Source: Delphinapterus leucas (taxonomy: Eukaryota; Chordata; Mammalia; Artiodactyla; Monodontidae). Taken from it: a stretch of DNA of 64,000 bases. Positions 11,835-24,682 of this stretch are shown here, in pieces; the first letter of the stretch is position 1, and every line of letters begins with the position of its first letter. The DNA lies in NCBI RefSeq assembly GCF_002288925.2, contig NW_022098008.1, forward strand, positions 666,149 through 730,148. The letters run 5' to 3'. The notes under the pieces were generated by a model, which saw only the letters and a program-made list of their open reading frames with translations, ran no database searches and was not told the origin of the DNA. Position numbers and translations under genes: made by a program.

Positions 11835-12483
11835 CGAGAGGAGGCTGCCCCGTCCTGCCCACCAGGCGCTCCAGGGCAGGAAGACCAGTGCGTGGCCAGG
11901 CGCCAGAATGGCAGCTCCCAGGCAGGCAGGCGCGTCTGGAGTGCAGACCGGGCCCCGCTCTGACCTGGATGGGGCTGCGCGGGCATCCCGGGCACAGAAC
12001 GCTCAGGGCGTGGAATGGTGGGCGCATCCCTCACAGGAGAAGGACAGCAGGGCTCCGAGGCGTGTTCTGAGTCAGAGTCAGGCTCAAACCGGCCCGTGGC
12101 TTCCAGCCCCGTCTGCAACTCGCAGGGAAGAAGGCGGCTGCCACCCTCCTGGAGGACTGTCACCGCACCCCTGAATCACGGCAGGTCCGCACCCCTCATC
12201 TTCCTGGCAGCTTCTGTCCCGACCTACGAGCAGCCAGCAAACACCTGTTACATCACAAAGCCATCTGCCCAGCATCGGAGCCCCGTCTGGCTGGCACACC
12301 CCATCGGGGGTGCCTCGGTCCCCAGACCACGGTCTGCTTAGCGCAGCCAGCAGGAGGCCCTCGGGTAGCTCACAGCTTCCTGGGGAGGGTGGAGGCCGGC
12401 GTCCAGGCCCCCAGCAGGGCTTGTCCCTGGTGCTCCCTGAGTCAGGGGCTGCTCCGACTCTTCGTGCAGATGACCTCAACTAA

Positions 12484-12907
<424 letters not shown>

Positions 12908-12910
12908 TGA

Positions 12911-13264
<354 letters not shown>

Positions 13265-13844
13265 TAGGGCCTCTAAGCCTCCTCAGGGGACTGGCCTGCC
13301 TGGGGGGCCAGGAAGCAGGCCAGGTGCTGTCTCAGAGGTGAGACCCCTGCCGCCCCAGCCCCAGCCTCAGCCTCCGTCACTTCCCACGCTTTCTGGGCTC
13401 ACTGTGCTCAGCTGGGGACACCCTCTGGGTCCCCGCGGCAGTCCTGGGCGGAGCTCCCGCCTTGCACCCCACTCCTACAAGTTCCTGAGGGGTCTCAGGA
13501 AGGCTGAGCGTCGGGCACTGCAGCCCTGTGGCCCGGGTGGGGCTGCGCTGTCCCGGCCCCTCTGGTCCCAGCGTCCCTACTCTGTCTCTCAGGACCGGCA
13601 GCCACGTCGCTCCCCCTCTCCCCGAGCCCCCACAGGGGATGGCCGCTGGGTCACTGGGTCAGCCTGGAGTCCACCACCGGCAGACACAGCGTCCACCTCT
13701 GACCCCCTCGCAGGTCCGGTGAGGACCAGCTGAGGTTTTGGGGTGCAGCTCAAACCCGCCGAGTGTCACCCTAGGTCAGCGGGGACCTTGGGCTGTGGCT
13801 CAGAAATGCATCACACCGTCTACTCCTTTCAGCTTTTCTTTCCC

Positions 13845-14680
13845 TTTTTAAAAAAATGAATTTTGTTTAATTGTGGTAAAACACCCATAACATAAAGTTA
13901 ACCATTTTAGCTGTAATTGAGCGAGCAGCCCAGTGGCATCAGGAACTCTCACACTGGCAACCACAGTAAATCAAGGAGGCCACTACGTGGGGTCACTCCG
14001 GTGCCCTGGTGGCCGAGACGTCAAACAGAAGCCCAGCCACAGTCAGAGCAGGAAGCGCGAGACCCCCGTCACACAGAGCCGCCATCATAGAGAGGGGGCT
14101 CCCCAGGGAGGCCACACCCCGGCTAGGCCCACCAAGCCCTGCTGTCTCCACAAATGCCCCCCATTCCTAGCGGGTGGGGCCCCCACAAACACTGCCAGAT
14201 TCAGATCCCTGCTCACTCACATAAGCTCTGTGCCTCCGTGTATTTAACCTTTCACCACGTGGATGTGTGGCCATCACTGCCTCCATCTCTGGGGCTCTTT
14301 CATCTTGCAAAACCAAAGCTCGTTAAACCCTAACTCCCCGCCCCCTTCCCGGCCCCAGGGACCCGCCACCATGGCCTCCGTCTCTATGGACCTCATTCTT
14401 CCTGTCCTTATACAGGGACATGCACGGTGCCCGTCCCTTCCCGACCAGCTCAGCAGAGTCCTCAAGGTTCTTCCCATTGCAGCTTGTGTCCGAATGTCCT
14501 TCCTCTGAAGGCTGAATCATAGTCTGTGGTCTGAACGAACCACATTGTGTGTGTCCACCATCCATCGATGGACACCTGGGTTGCTTCCACCTCTTGACTA
14601 TGTGCTTTAGTTCATGCTTTCCCCTGTATAGAGTGGTGGGGAACACTGTCCGGGGTATGTATCTAAGTAAGAAACACGAG
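13845..14680 (-). mobile_element. Ancient L1 (L1M) antisense fragments
   Basis: Two blocks (about 13845-13965 and 14240-14680) read as the complement of the L1M 3' region. Markers are TTGTGGTAAAACACCCATAA, then the Kozak-like CCACCATGGCCTCCGTCTCTATGG patch split by wear, then CCATCGATGGACACCTGGG. The 270 bp between them do not fit well and may be diverged L1 or inserted sequence. Another copy of the same region lies at 31660. The ATG with perfect Kozak context at 14371 belongs to this fossil and is not a gene start. Confidence 0.7.
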
Positions 14681-15232
14681 CATGCACACACACACACCCC
14701 AACCCCCCGCCCCGGGAGGAGACAGGCGGCATCTCCACGGCTGGAGGGGAAGGCGCTGGATGCTTCCCTGGACCTGCTACATTTGGTGGCATGTGCCAGA
14801 CTCACTGAGACAAAAATACTTTACGATCTTTTAAATTAAACAGCTGCTGAAGCCCAGAGATAAGCAGGTCGCCCTCCAGCGCCCAGGGCAGTGATTCTAT
14901 CCTATTATTACCCACAGCACAGATAAAGTGGCCAGGACCTGTCCCAAGGTCACACCGACGGTCCTGAGGCCCAGGGAGAGGACCTACCGCCCACGGGCTG
15001 GGGCCCCGCATGGCTCTGGGCTGAGACCTCCGCACACGAGCCTCTGAGGGATGCACGTGTGCGTGTCTGGGGGCCACGGACACACAGACCTGGCTGCAGC
15101 CGATTCTGCCAAACGTTTCCCAAGCAGGCTGAGCCGCCACCCCAGGCTTTAAACTTCAAATCTGCTTGGCAAACTGAACCAAACCCACCTCCTTTCCTTG
15201 GCTTTCTTCTGCTCCATGAAGAGACAGAAGGG
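14681..15232. other. Intronic DNA with weak MIR-like core
   Basis: A (CA)n run lies at 14685-14697. Around 14880-14960 a diverged block reads ATTACCCACAGCACAGATAA followed by CCCAAGGTCACACC, which resembles a MIR core on the minus strand. Nothing else is recognised. Confidence 0.4.
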
Positions 15233-16370
15233 AAGTATGTCTTTTTTTAAAAAAAACACAGATCTTTGTTGGAGTCTAATTGCCTCACAGTACTGTGTTA
15301 GTTTCTGTCGCACAATAAAGCGAATCAGCCACATGCGCACACACGTCCCCACACCCCCTCCCTCGTGAGCCTCCCTCCCGCCCTCCCTACCCCACCCCTC
15401 TAGGTGGTCACAGAGCACCGAGCTGATCTCCCTGTGCTGTGCGGCTGCTTCCCACCAGCCATCTGTTTTACATGCGGTAGTGTACATATGTCGATACCAC
15501 TCTCACTTCGCCCCTGCTCCCCCTCCCATCCCGTCTTCAAGTCCATTGTCTATGTCTACCTGTTTATTCCTGCCCAGCAACTAGGTTCATCAATCCTTTT
15601 TTTTTTTTTTAGATTCCATATATATGCGTTAGCACACAGTATTTGTTTTTCTCTTTCTGACTTACCTCACTCCGTATGACAGTCTCTAGGTCCATCCACC
15701 TCACTACAAATAACTCAATTTTGTTTCTTTTTATGGCTGAGTAATATTCCATTGTATACATGTGCCACATCTTCTTTATCCATTCATCTGTCGATGGACA
15801 GCAAAGGAAACCATAAACAAGACAAAAAGACAATCCTCAGAATGGGACAAAATATTTGCAAATGAAACAACAGACAAAGGATTCATCTCCAAAATATACA
15901 AACAGCTCATGGAGCTCAATATCAAAAAAACAAACAATCCAGTTAAAAAATGGGCGGAAGACCCAAATAGACATTTCACCAAGGAAGACATACAGACGGT
16001 CAAGAGGCACATGAAAAGATGCTCAACGTCACTAATTATTAGATAAATGCAAATCAAAACTACAACGATGGATCACCTCACTCCGGTCAGAATGGCCATC
16101 ATCAAAAAATCTACAAACGACAAATGCTGGAGAGGGTGTGGAGAGAAGGGAACACTCTTGCACTGCTGGTGGGAATGGGAATTGGTACAGCCACTATGGA
16201 GAACAGTATGGAGGTTCCTTAAAAAACTACAAATAGAACTACCATATGACCCAGCAGTCCCACTACTGAGCATATACCCTGAGAAAACCATAATTCAAAA
16301 AGAGTCACGTACCAAAATGTTCACTGCAGCTCTATTTACAATAGCCAGGACATGGAGAAGGCAAGTATGT
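15233..16370 (-). mobile_element. L1 insertion with 5' inversion (twin priming)
   Basis: Positions 15241-15800 are the 3' end of L1 on the minus strand, starting from a T-rich block on the plus strand (the poly-A tail). From about 15801 to 16362 the sequence flips and reads as L1 ORF2 sense on the plus strand. The inverted part carries the end of ORF2 just upstream of the other part: it stops at CCAGGACATGGAG, and the antisense part begins at the complement of GTCCATCGACAG, which are adjacent in intact L1. The target-site duplication AAGTATGT lies at 15233-15240 and 16363-16370. The element is noncoding; ORF2 is fragmentary and includes in-frame stops. Sequence looks less worn than neighbouring L1M pieces, so this is a younger insertion. 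Confidence 0.85.
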
Positions 16371-16938
16371 TTGGTTAACAGTTTCTGAGTTAGATAACTA
16401 TCTCTCAGTTTACCTCATTTAAACCTTAAATACTTGGCTTGAATCACGCGAGAGCAGAGAGGGCTGTACTAGTAAGAATGACTTACATCCTGCTTTTACA
16501 GAGAACAGCTTTTTGTGTGTAAATACTGCAAGCCACCTAATTTCTATTTTCTCAGGGCAATGAGTTAAAAATACATTTTAAAAATAAGCTCTGATTGCCA
16601 CTGAAGGCCAAGGTCACTCAGAATCCGCCAAGTCAATCTGTGCCCAACGCAAGAGCCCGATCCTCCCAGAGACAAAGTCCAGGGGCCAAACTCTGTGATG
16701 CAAAGAAGCGCTGAGCACAGAGGAAAAATAAAATCAGGGATGAGACCGTCTAACTGCTACACTTGGCTCCCGAGGAGAAAGGGGATGCACATCAAAAAAG
16801 CAAAACCAGAAAAGACGTGCAACTCCAGCTTGGGAGGCAGTCAGAGGAGGGACGAGGCCAGAGGGGACAGGAAGAGTGTTTAAGGTGCACAAGGAAAGCG
16901 GCTGCCCACCCAGGTGCCCACGCCAGCAAATGTGGTGG
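16371..16938. other. AT-richer intronic DNA
   Basis: No gene recognised. The sequence is lower in GC than most of the window and could be worn repeat, but I cannot assign it. Confidence 0.35.
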
Positions 16939-17535
16939 TTGAAAAGGAAAGATGCCTGCACCCCGATGTTCACTGCAGCACTAATTACAATGGCCAGGAC
17001 ATGGAAGCAGCCTAAGTGTCCATCGACAGAGGAGTGGATAAAGGAGATGTGGCACATATACACGACGGAATATTACTCAGTCATAAAAAAGAGTGAGATA
17101 ACGCCATTTGCAGCAACATGGATGGACACAGAGATTTTCATACTAAGTGAAGTAAGTCAGAGAAAGACAAATACGGTATCACTTATATGTAGAATTTCAA
17201 AAAAATGATACAAGTGAACCTTTTTGCAAAACAGAAACAGACTCACAGACACCGAAAACAAACTTATGGTTACCAAAGGGGAAGTGGGGGAGGGATAAAT
17301 TAGGAGTTTGGGATCAACATATACACACTACTATATATCAAATAGATAAACGACAAGGACCTACTGCAGAGCACAGGGGACTCTACTCAGTATTTTGTAA
17401 TAACCTACAAGGGAAAAGAATGTGAAAAAGAAAATATATGTGTGTGTGTGTGTGTGTGTTCACATGTGGGCGCGCTGTACACCTGAAACTAACACAACAC
17501 TGTAAATCAACTATACTTCCATTTGAAAAAAGGAA
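16939..17535 (+). mobile_element. 5'-truncated L1, ORF2 end and 3' UTR
   Basis: The block begins with TGCACCCCGATGTTCACTGC, continues through CCTAAGTGTCCATCGACAG and GGAATATTACTCAGTC (last part of ORF2), and ends with the 3' UTR motifs GGACCTACTGCAGAGCACAG, GCTGTACACCTGAAACTAAC and TGTAAATCAACTATAC. A (TG)10 microsatellite at about 17441-17460 has grown inside the 3' UTR. I do not see a convincing target-site duplication. It abuts an older L1 fragment on the right. Confidence 0.85.
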
Positions 17536-18440
17536 GGCAGAATAAAGACGTCTCCAGACAAGCAAAACCTCAGAGAGTTCTTCTCCAAGCTGAAAGCAGC
17601 TAGAATAAGGTTCTCAACAGAAACACAGAATAACCGAAGCATGAGGACATAGGGAAATGGGCCAGAACGTGGACTGCAGAAGCCGGCAACGGCCACGGGG
17701 TCAGTGTTTAAACGCGCAAAGCCTTAAGTACATCGGTGGGTTAAACACAAGCGATGGCGCCCAAGAGGTGGGGGGAGTCCCGGGTTCCTGGGCTGTGTGG
17801 AAAGTGCTAATTTCCCCGGACGAGCAGACGGCAACACCACCAAGAACAGGAGGACATGTGACTAACCGGCCAACGGGAGACAGCACAAGGGTAAACAATA
17901 CATACTTGACACCAAAGAAGGCGGTGGAGGGAGACCCACTGAGGGCGGAGCCCCCGACCCCTGCACTCGTGACAGAGCCCCACACGGCAGGGTGACAGAG
18001 GAAACGCAGAGACACTTCACTCCGACAGAGAGCCTGAGATACCTCTCTAGCGATAGGACAAGTGGACCAAAAAAACTCCCGAAGCTGTAGAGATAAAGAT
18101 TTGAACCACGCAGGTAACAAGACGGACCTAACTGACAGATTCCAGAACACGCACCCACCAACCACAGACCTTCATTCTCCCCAAATTCACTAAAACAGTA
18201 AGCAAAACGGATCATGGTCTGCACCACAGAGCAAATCTCAACTGATTTCAGAGAATGAAATAACATAGCCGCATCCTGGACCCCAGAGACACGTGCAGGA
18301 AATCAGCCTGAGAAGTAATGGGGACCCCCAGGTGCCTGCCGCTCAGCAACTCATTCCAAGAAACCCATGTGCTGGAGAAGAAGCCACAGTTGAAGGCAGA
18401 TAATGTTTTAAATTAAATGATAATGAAAATACAGCCTAGC
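17536..18440 (+). mobile_element. Degraded L1M ORF1/ORF2-region fragment
   Basis: The best match is 18040-18270, where GATTTGAACCACGCAGGTAA, GACCTAACTGACAGATT and CACGCACCCACCAACC follow the order of the 5' part of L1 ORF2 (endonuclease region), with many changes. The region 17540-17640 has an ORF1/ORF2-junction flavour (AGACAAGCAAAACCTCAGAG). Between them the match is poor. No intact reading frame remains. Confidence 0.5.
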
Positions 18441-18487
18441 AAAACATGTGAGAAAATGTGGTCAGCACGGCAGAGCCTGCGAAAACG

Positions 18488-18912
18488 ACAAAGGCAGTGT
18501 GGTGGGTCCAACTGGGTCCCCCAAAGATGCGCTGATGCCCTAATACCCAACAGCTGTGAACTTGGCCGTATTGGGAATAGGGTCATTGGAGAGGCAAGTG
18601 AGTTAAGGTTAGGTGGTAGAGGTTGGGGTGGCCCTAATCCAGCACAACTGATGGCTGTAAGAGAGATTTGAAGACACCAGAGGAGAGATAACAGGGCAGG
18701 AGGTCAAGCGTCCACAGAGGCAGAGGGCAGAGAGATGCAGCCACAAGCCAGAGACACCTGGAGCCCTGTGAGCTGGACCGGGCAGGAAAGGTCCTCCCAG
18801 AGCCTCTGGAGGGAGCGCACACCTTGATTTAGGACTCGTAGCTTCCAGACTGTGTGAGGGCACATTTGTACTGCTTTAAGCTACCAGTTTGGATCATTTG
18901 TTGCACTAGTTT
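18488..18912 (+). mobile_element. MaLR-like LTR fragment (MLT1 type)
   Basis: The repeat runs in order: a start like GGTCCAACTGGGTCCCCCAA, then GTATTGGGAATAGGGTCATT, GGTGGCCCTAATCC, CAGAGGCAGAG, GATGCAGCCACAAGCCAG, CCTTGATTTAGGACT and GCTTCCAGACTGTGTGAG. This is the familiar mammalian repeat with GTGTCCCCC at one end and CTTCTAGCCTCCAGAACTGTGAG at the other, which I assign to MLT1/MaLR; the family name is from memory. It is an old endogenous-retrovirus-like LTR with no coding capacity. Confidence 0.65.
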
Positions 18913-21900
18913 TAAGAATTTGATACGGATATTAAGAAGATATCATGGATTCACCTCCAGGATCCCCAGCGGTGGGAAAGGGGTGGCCTCCAGGTGCCCG
19001 GTCGGCATTGGCCGCCTCTACCCCAAATGCCACTGGCCTCGATCCAGGGCCGGGCCAGGGCCTCCGAAACTGCCACGGAATAAACATGAGAGCACCCAGG
19101 AGTCATTGTCTTGGGGGAAAGTTCCAGCCTGACTCTGGTGGGGTATAACTGACATGATTAAATTGGAAGGAAATAAAAGATCCCGGCTGGGATTACATTC
19201 ACAAATGCCAGACAGCCCGCTTCCACTGCGCTGCATTATTCCTCTGCCCCGAAACCAGGTGATTCAGAAGGAGAAGACGTCTGGCTGTCGTCAGAGGCTG
19301 GGAATCTGTGCTGCGCCCTGTCACCCGACTCCTGGGCCGCGAGCCTGCAGGCGGGGGTCAGCCCACGTGGGAGGGACGTCCACGCCAGGGCAGTCCAGGG
19401 CGCCCGATGCTAGTCTCCCCTGAAAAGGAAAGTTAAAAAGCCCAGGAAGCCTTTGATGTCACCTCCATGACTTTATTTCTGGATGTGGTTCAGAAAATAG
19501 GGTGAAAATTGCACCTGTTTGGTCTACACAAGGCTAGTCTGGTGACCTTCTGCTGCCCCATCAAGGTGGCCACAGCTTTGGCAGCTCCAGGACCCTTCAG
19601 AGGCCACGGCACTTGCTCGCGCCAGGAGACCCGCGGGGCCCCCGGGGGAGGCTGGCCGCGAGGAGGTGCCCCCTCAGTGAGCGCTGGTCTGGGGACCTCT
19701 GTGGCGTCAGGAGAAATTTCACGGGGCAGGAGAGCAGAGGTTGGCCCGAAGTGAGGGAGGGAGGGGCTCGGCTCAGGGCTCCCACCTCCCCCCCAAACCT
19801 GCCCAGACTTCTGCCTGGTGCCCTCGCGTCGACAGCAGGAGGAAGGGGAGAGGCTTCCGCCCGTTCCTGGACCTGCAGCCTCGGACACACCTGGACGGGC
19901 ACCGGTAGAGAACCCTGGGCTTCCAGGCCGCCTGGGGAGGCGGGGGGAGGCAGAGGACGAGGGCCACCAGGGGTGACAGGGGAGGGGGCCGGGAGGGGAC
20001 ACGGCCCAGCCTGGCATGGGGGAGGCGAAGCTGCTTCCTCTCACCAAGGGGAACCCCTAGGCCAGTGTGAGGGGTGCAGGCCAGGGAGCCAGATGGCGGG
20101 GGCCAGGGGCCTGGTAGGCATCTGTCCAGGGAGGGTGGTCTGGGGGCCGGGGGCGGGGGAGACACCCTGAGACGAGCTGGGGGGTCGGCAGGAAGGGGAG
20201 GGCCCAGGAGTAAGTAAGGATGGGAGGTGGGACTGCAGCCTTCGGAACTCCTCCCCAGACCCCCAGCCTCCTGCAGGATCTGAGAGGAGCCAGGGAGAGC
20301 GGAGGTTGGCCCGCGGCCCAAGGAGATCCGAGGACAAGGCAGCTCCCAAGGAAACAGGCTGGGGCAGCAGGACCAGGTGTGACTCGGAGCCCCGTCCACG
20401 CGGTCCTCCCTGACCCTTACCGGCTGTCCCGTTACTCGCCCGATGGTCACCTGGAGGCCCGGGGCCTGGACGCCGCCCTCGGCGCTGGAGCCCCACTGCA
20501 GGGCTGAGGAGGAGGCCGGTGTCGGCTCCACACGTGGAAGGTTCTAGAAACTCACGACCCCCCTCTCCAGCCTCGGGACACACACAGCCCCAGACGGCCA
20601 CCCCGCTTGTCGGTGGTCACCCTGGGCCCTGAGGACAGCAGAGGCGGCCAGCCCAGGGTCTCCACCCCTGCTCCGTGTTGGGACCTTCCCTGCCCTCTCC
20701 CACCTCGCCGTCCTCACCCGTAACCAGGTGCCGCCGGGGGCCGCCACCCTCAGCCCCACATCCCTTCTGGGCGGGTGGCAGCCGAGCTGGGCCCTGGCCG
20801 GGCTCCGGCCCCGAGCAGCGGCCAGGCCTCCTGAGCACCGGGCGCAGCTTCCCAAGAGCGACGGTGGAGATTTAGGGACGAACGGTGTGCTGGCTCCGTC
20901 CACTCAACCTGCTGCACTGACCTGCCTCTGCTCTTTCCCTGCTCTTCCCGGAGACGCCGTCCACTCTCCAGACTCTGCCCCTTGGGCATCTCCCCACTCC
21001 CCGAGGTTGTCCCGACGCCCCCTCCCCTGCGCGTCTCCTCCGCCAACTCAGGTCCCTCCCGCCAAGCGTGGTCCCGACCTCCTTCCCGCCAGGGCCTGGG
21101 GGCACCACCATGTCCTAAAATCACTCTAGGGTCAGAGACAAGACGGCAGAACAGAGGGACCTGAGCCGTGAGCACAGCAAACTCACAAGTAACCGCTGAA
21201 CGACGTCAGCAAAGAGGACTGGGTCGGCCGGAAACCATACTCCACGTCCAAAGACACAAGGAAGAGAGCCAGCGAGACGGTGGGAAGGGTGCATGCACTA
21301 GCGATATGACAGATGCCATACCCCGGGGGTGGGGGGACCTGCAAACCGGAGAATAATGATGCCGCAGAACTGCCCCCACAGGAGTGAGAGTTCCCAGCCG
21401 CACGTCAGGCGCCCCAGCCCGGGCTCTGGCAGCGGGAGGAGGAACCCCCCGAGCATTGGGCTGCGACACCGGCGGGGCTCGAGTGCAGGAGCTGCGCGGA
21501 ACTGGGAGAAACAGAGTCTGCTCGCGCAGGGCGCACCCAGGCCTCGTGCGCACCGGGCCTGACCAGCCTGCGGGTCTCGGAGGGTCTCCCGGGGAGGTGG
21601 GCTCAGGGGTGGCTGCAGCCCTCTTTGAATCGCTCTGGGACGACGTCCACGGTCACAGGGCACCGATGGGGGTTGTCGGTAAACACACGGTGCCCGGTCA
21701 AATTCAAATTTCCAGTCAATACTGTTTTTTTGGTATGTGTGCCCCACACGTTGCTCGCCCTAAGAATTATTTGTGTGTATCTGGAGCTTGAACGTAACGG
21801 TGCCCGTGCCACAGGCTGGGCCTGCCCGCCCTGCCCGGGTGAGGGTGGAGGTGCGGATGGGCAAAGCTGGCCCCGCCCCTGAGGTGTGGCGGCCTCGGCC

Positions 21901-22574
21901 TCGAGGTCTCCGGACCTGCGCGGAAGATTCTCCAGTGGCCGGGGACTTGGCCCGCAGGCCCCCTGGGGGGACGATTAGGCCAGAGGAGTCCAGCAGTTAG
22001 GTGCGTATTTTCATCTCTTTCGTAGGGGACGGGACCTTGCAGCCGGGGTTGGGGGTCGGGGGTCAGGGGGCGTCCCAGTAAGTGCCTCCTGGGAGCAGAG
22101 CACAGACAGGAAGCCCCGGCAGCAGACCCGGCCGCGCCGGGGGTCATCGCTGACCAGTGTCTACACAGTGGCATCCCCCAGAGAGCGGGGGCGGGCAGGA
22201 GGCTAGAAGGGCCTCCTGGAGAGGCTCCTGCTTCCGACTGGACTGTCAGGCTTCCTCAAAGAAGTCAGAGACTGGGGGCCCGGCTGCCACGCTAGTCACC
22301 TCCCCGGGTACCCCAGGTGAGCCGAGATACGTCCAGATCACGAGGCAGCAACCATGTGACAGGCAGGCAGAGGCAGTCCCCCCACCCCGCCTTCAGGTGC
22401 CCGTGCGCAGCAGGGAGAGCGGCTCGGCCGGGCACCGCGGCTGCTCTCGGGACAGCCCGCCAGAGCCCGTCGAACGTAATGGTGCCGCTGCTCTGAGCGA
22501 ACCACAGCGCTGGTCCCCAGGCAGCCCCAGCTCCCTGACCTGGGGCAGCACACGTCCCCAGCGTGTTAGAAAAC
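18913..22574. other. Unique GC-rich intronic DNA
   Basis: No gene or clear interspersed repeat. The stretch 19600-20900 is very GC-rich. An AT-richer patch lies at 19410-19520. Long antisense frames (for example 19773-20531) have low-complexity composition and are not supported. Confidence 0.4.
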
Positions 22575-23232
22575 CTCAACACCCATTAGGGTGGCTATTA
22601 TCAAGCAAACAGACTAACAGGCGAGGATGTTGAGAAGTGGGAGCCCTTGCACACTCTTGGAGAGAACATGAAGTGGTGCAGCCGTCGTGGAAAACAGAAT
22701 GGAGGCTCCTCCAAAAATTAAACATAGAGCTACCGTGTGGCCCAGCAATTCCACTCCTGGGTACCGATCCAAAAAACTGAAAGCAGGGTCTCGAGGAGAT
22801 GTACGTCCACCCAAGTTCACAGCAGCATGTTCACAATAGCCAAGAGGTGGAGGCAGCCCAAGTGTCCATCAGCAGATGAAGGGTAAACACATGGCGGTCC
22901 ATTCACACAGTGGAACATTATTCAGCCTTAGAAAGGAAGGCAATTCCGACACAGGCTTCCAGCATGGATGGACCTTGAGGACAGACATTATGCTCAGTGA
23001 GATACACCAGTCACAAAAGGACAGATCCTGTAGGATTCCACTCACGTAAGGGACCCAGAGGAGTCAGATTCCTGGAGACAGAGGAGGACGGTGGGGCCGG
23101 GGGCCGGGGGAGGGGGAGGGGGAGTTAGTGTTCAACGGGTGCACAGTATCGGCTTAGGAAGATGAGAAAGTTCTGGAGAGGACGGTGGTGATGGCTGCAC
23201 AGCGATGTGGGTGTGCTCAACGGCAGTGCCAG
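22575..23232 (+). mobile_element. L1M 3' fragment (ORF2 end and 3' UTR)
   Basis: Markers in order are ATTAGGGTGGCTATTATCAA, GGCCCAGCAATTCCACTCCTGG, split by small changes, AAGTGTCCATCAGCAGATGA, GGAACATTATTCAGCCTTAG and, near the end, AAAGTTCTGGAGAGGACGGT and GGTGATGGCTGCACAGC. All are standard L1 ORF2/3' UTR positions, diverged. A purine block (GGGGGAGGGGGAGGGGGAG, about 23107-23125) sits in the 3' UTR and has G-quadruplex potential. Confidence 0.8.
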
Positions 23233-24475
23233 CACCGGCCTGGTCTCCCGCTCACCGCAGGCATCCTTCCTGGCCCCTGCTGGACGCGCACTGCTGCCCA
23301 GGGCCAGGAGATGAGTGGGTCCTTGAGGGGGTGGGGGAGGCAGGCCAAGTGTCCCAGCTGGACATCAGGGTGTGGGGCTGTGCCCCTGGGGCAGGTGTGG
23401 GACCCCTGGGGCAGCGGTGAGCCGGGGGCGGCCGGGAGGGGGGCCTGGAGAGAGGGATAGCGGGGTCTGGACAACAGAATGGGCACCGGCAGAGCTGGAC
23501 GGCCTCCAGTGCCTGCCCTGCCCAGCCCCAGGACTGGAGGGAGGACGAGGGCAAAGGGCACCTGTGTCTGGGGTGTGTTTCCACTACCTCAGCGAACCCG
23601 CAGGGGAAAAGGAAGAATCCCTCTCCAGACCCGCAGGCCTCCGCGAGACGCCGAGGGCGTGTGGGATTGTAGGACCGTGGCCGAGACCGCAGCCGTGACC
23701 GCAGCCGTGGCCGGGGCTGTGACTGGAGCTGTGACCGGGGCTGTGACCGGGGCTATGACCATGCCCGGCCGGGTGAAATCAGCTCCTCACACCCTCCCAG
23801 GGGCCTGTCTGGGGACCGAGCCGCTCTGCCGGTTACACCGCAGGTGACTCATGACTCAGTATCCGTGGGGACTTTTCCTCGGAACAGAATCGCACCCTCC
23901 TATCGCAAGGAGGCCAGGGACCTGGGAGAGAGGCGATCAAGGCCCAGAGAGTGAAAGAGAAAGCGGTCGACACGGGCCGCCTGGCCAGCTCACGGGTCGG
24001 GGGTGTGAATTCTCCAAGCTGGCGGCCGGCCTGGCTCCCTCCGGTTGCTGTTTGGCGGGTCTGCCGCGGAGGCTGACACCTGCGTCCCCAGGCCCAGGCC
24101 TCACCCTTCAAGTCACGCCCGGGTGCCTGCAGCTGCAGGGACTTTGCTCCGGACTAAGTGCCTCTCGGTGAGACCCACCACTCGGCTGGCAATTCTCCCT
24201 TGGTCATCACGAGGTTCCATCTCCCCTGTGTCCACCCCACGCAGGCAGGGCCACGTGTTCCCCTCCGGAAACCTAAAAACGTGCCAACAGCCGGAACATT
24301 CGAGTCCCGCTCTGCACGCAGCCCCATAACCTGCCCCAGAGACACCGAATGCACAGCCTCCGGACCACAGGTGACCATGGCTCCTTGGCCCACGACCTCT
24401 GCAACCACCAGCCCAGAAGCCGAACTGCAGCCTCGGCAGCGATGGGCCCCGGTCAGCACCAGTCTTCTTCCAGCT
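23233..24475. other. Unique intronic DNA with 12-bp tandem
   Basis: Apart from the minisatellite at 23674, listed separately, nothing is recognised. Confidence 0.4.
23674..23760. repeat. 12-bp minisatellite (ACCGGGGCTGTG)n
   Basis: Seven 12-base units can be laid out from 23674: two of ACCGCAGCCGTG and two of ACCGGGGCTGTG-type, with variants, then a partial unit. The 12-base period keeps frame, so one plus-strand frame reads Ala-Val-Thr-Gly repeats; this is a by-product rather than a coding signal. Confidence 0.85.
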
Positions 24476-24682
24476 CAGGACCGACCACAGAGGCTCAGCG
24501 CTCCCCTCACCAACCTTGTGGGACGCCCCCTTCCAACCTCCCTCGGCCTCCCTGGGCCACGGCCCCTGTCAGGGCACCCGTGCCCGCTCTCGGCTGGGAC
24601 GCTCTCCCCCGCGCCCACCTGGGGTTTTCTGCCAAACAAGGGATTGGCGGGGCCGCCCCCTCACCCTGTGAGCTCAGCAGGA
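24476..24682 (+). repeat. Copy A of an unassigned dispersed repeat
   Basis: This stretch matches the reverse complement of 50962-51172 over about 200 bp. Shared stretches include GCTCCCCTCACCAACCT, GTGGGACGCCCCCTTCCA and CCCCTGTCAGGGCACC, with smaller indels between. I do not recognise the family. Downstream, CAGGGCCTTTGCACTTGGC resembles an L2-type antisense motif, so a worn L2 is one option. Confidence 0.7.

Noticed and set aside
14371..14508. ATG with perfect Kozak context (GCCACCATGG)
   Set aside because: It lies in an antisense L1M fragment whose relatives have CCACCAT at the same place (compare 31869), so the context is inherited from the repeat.
15762..16388. Open frames with reverse-transcriptase-like protein
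   Set aside because: They are remnants of L1 ORF2 in a truncated, inverted insertion and not a functional gene.
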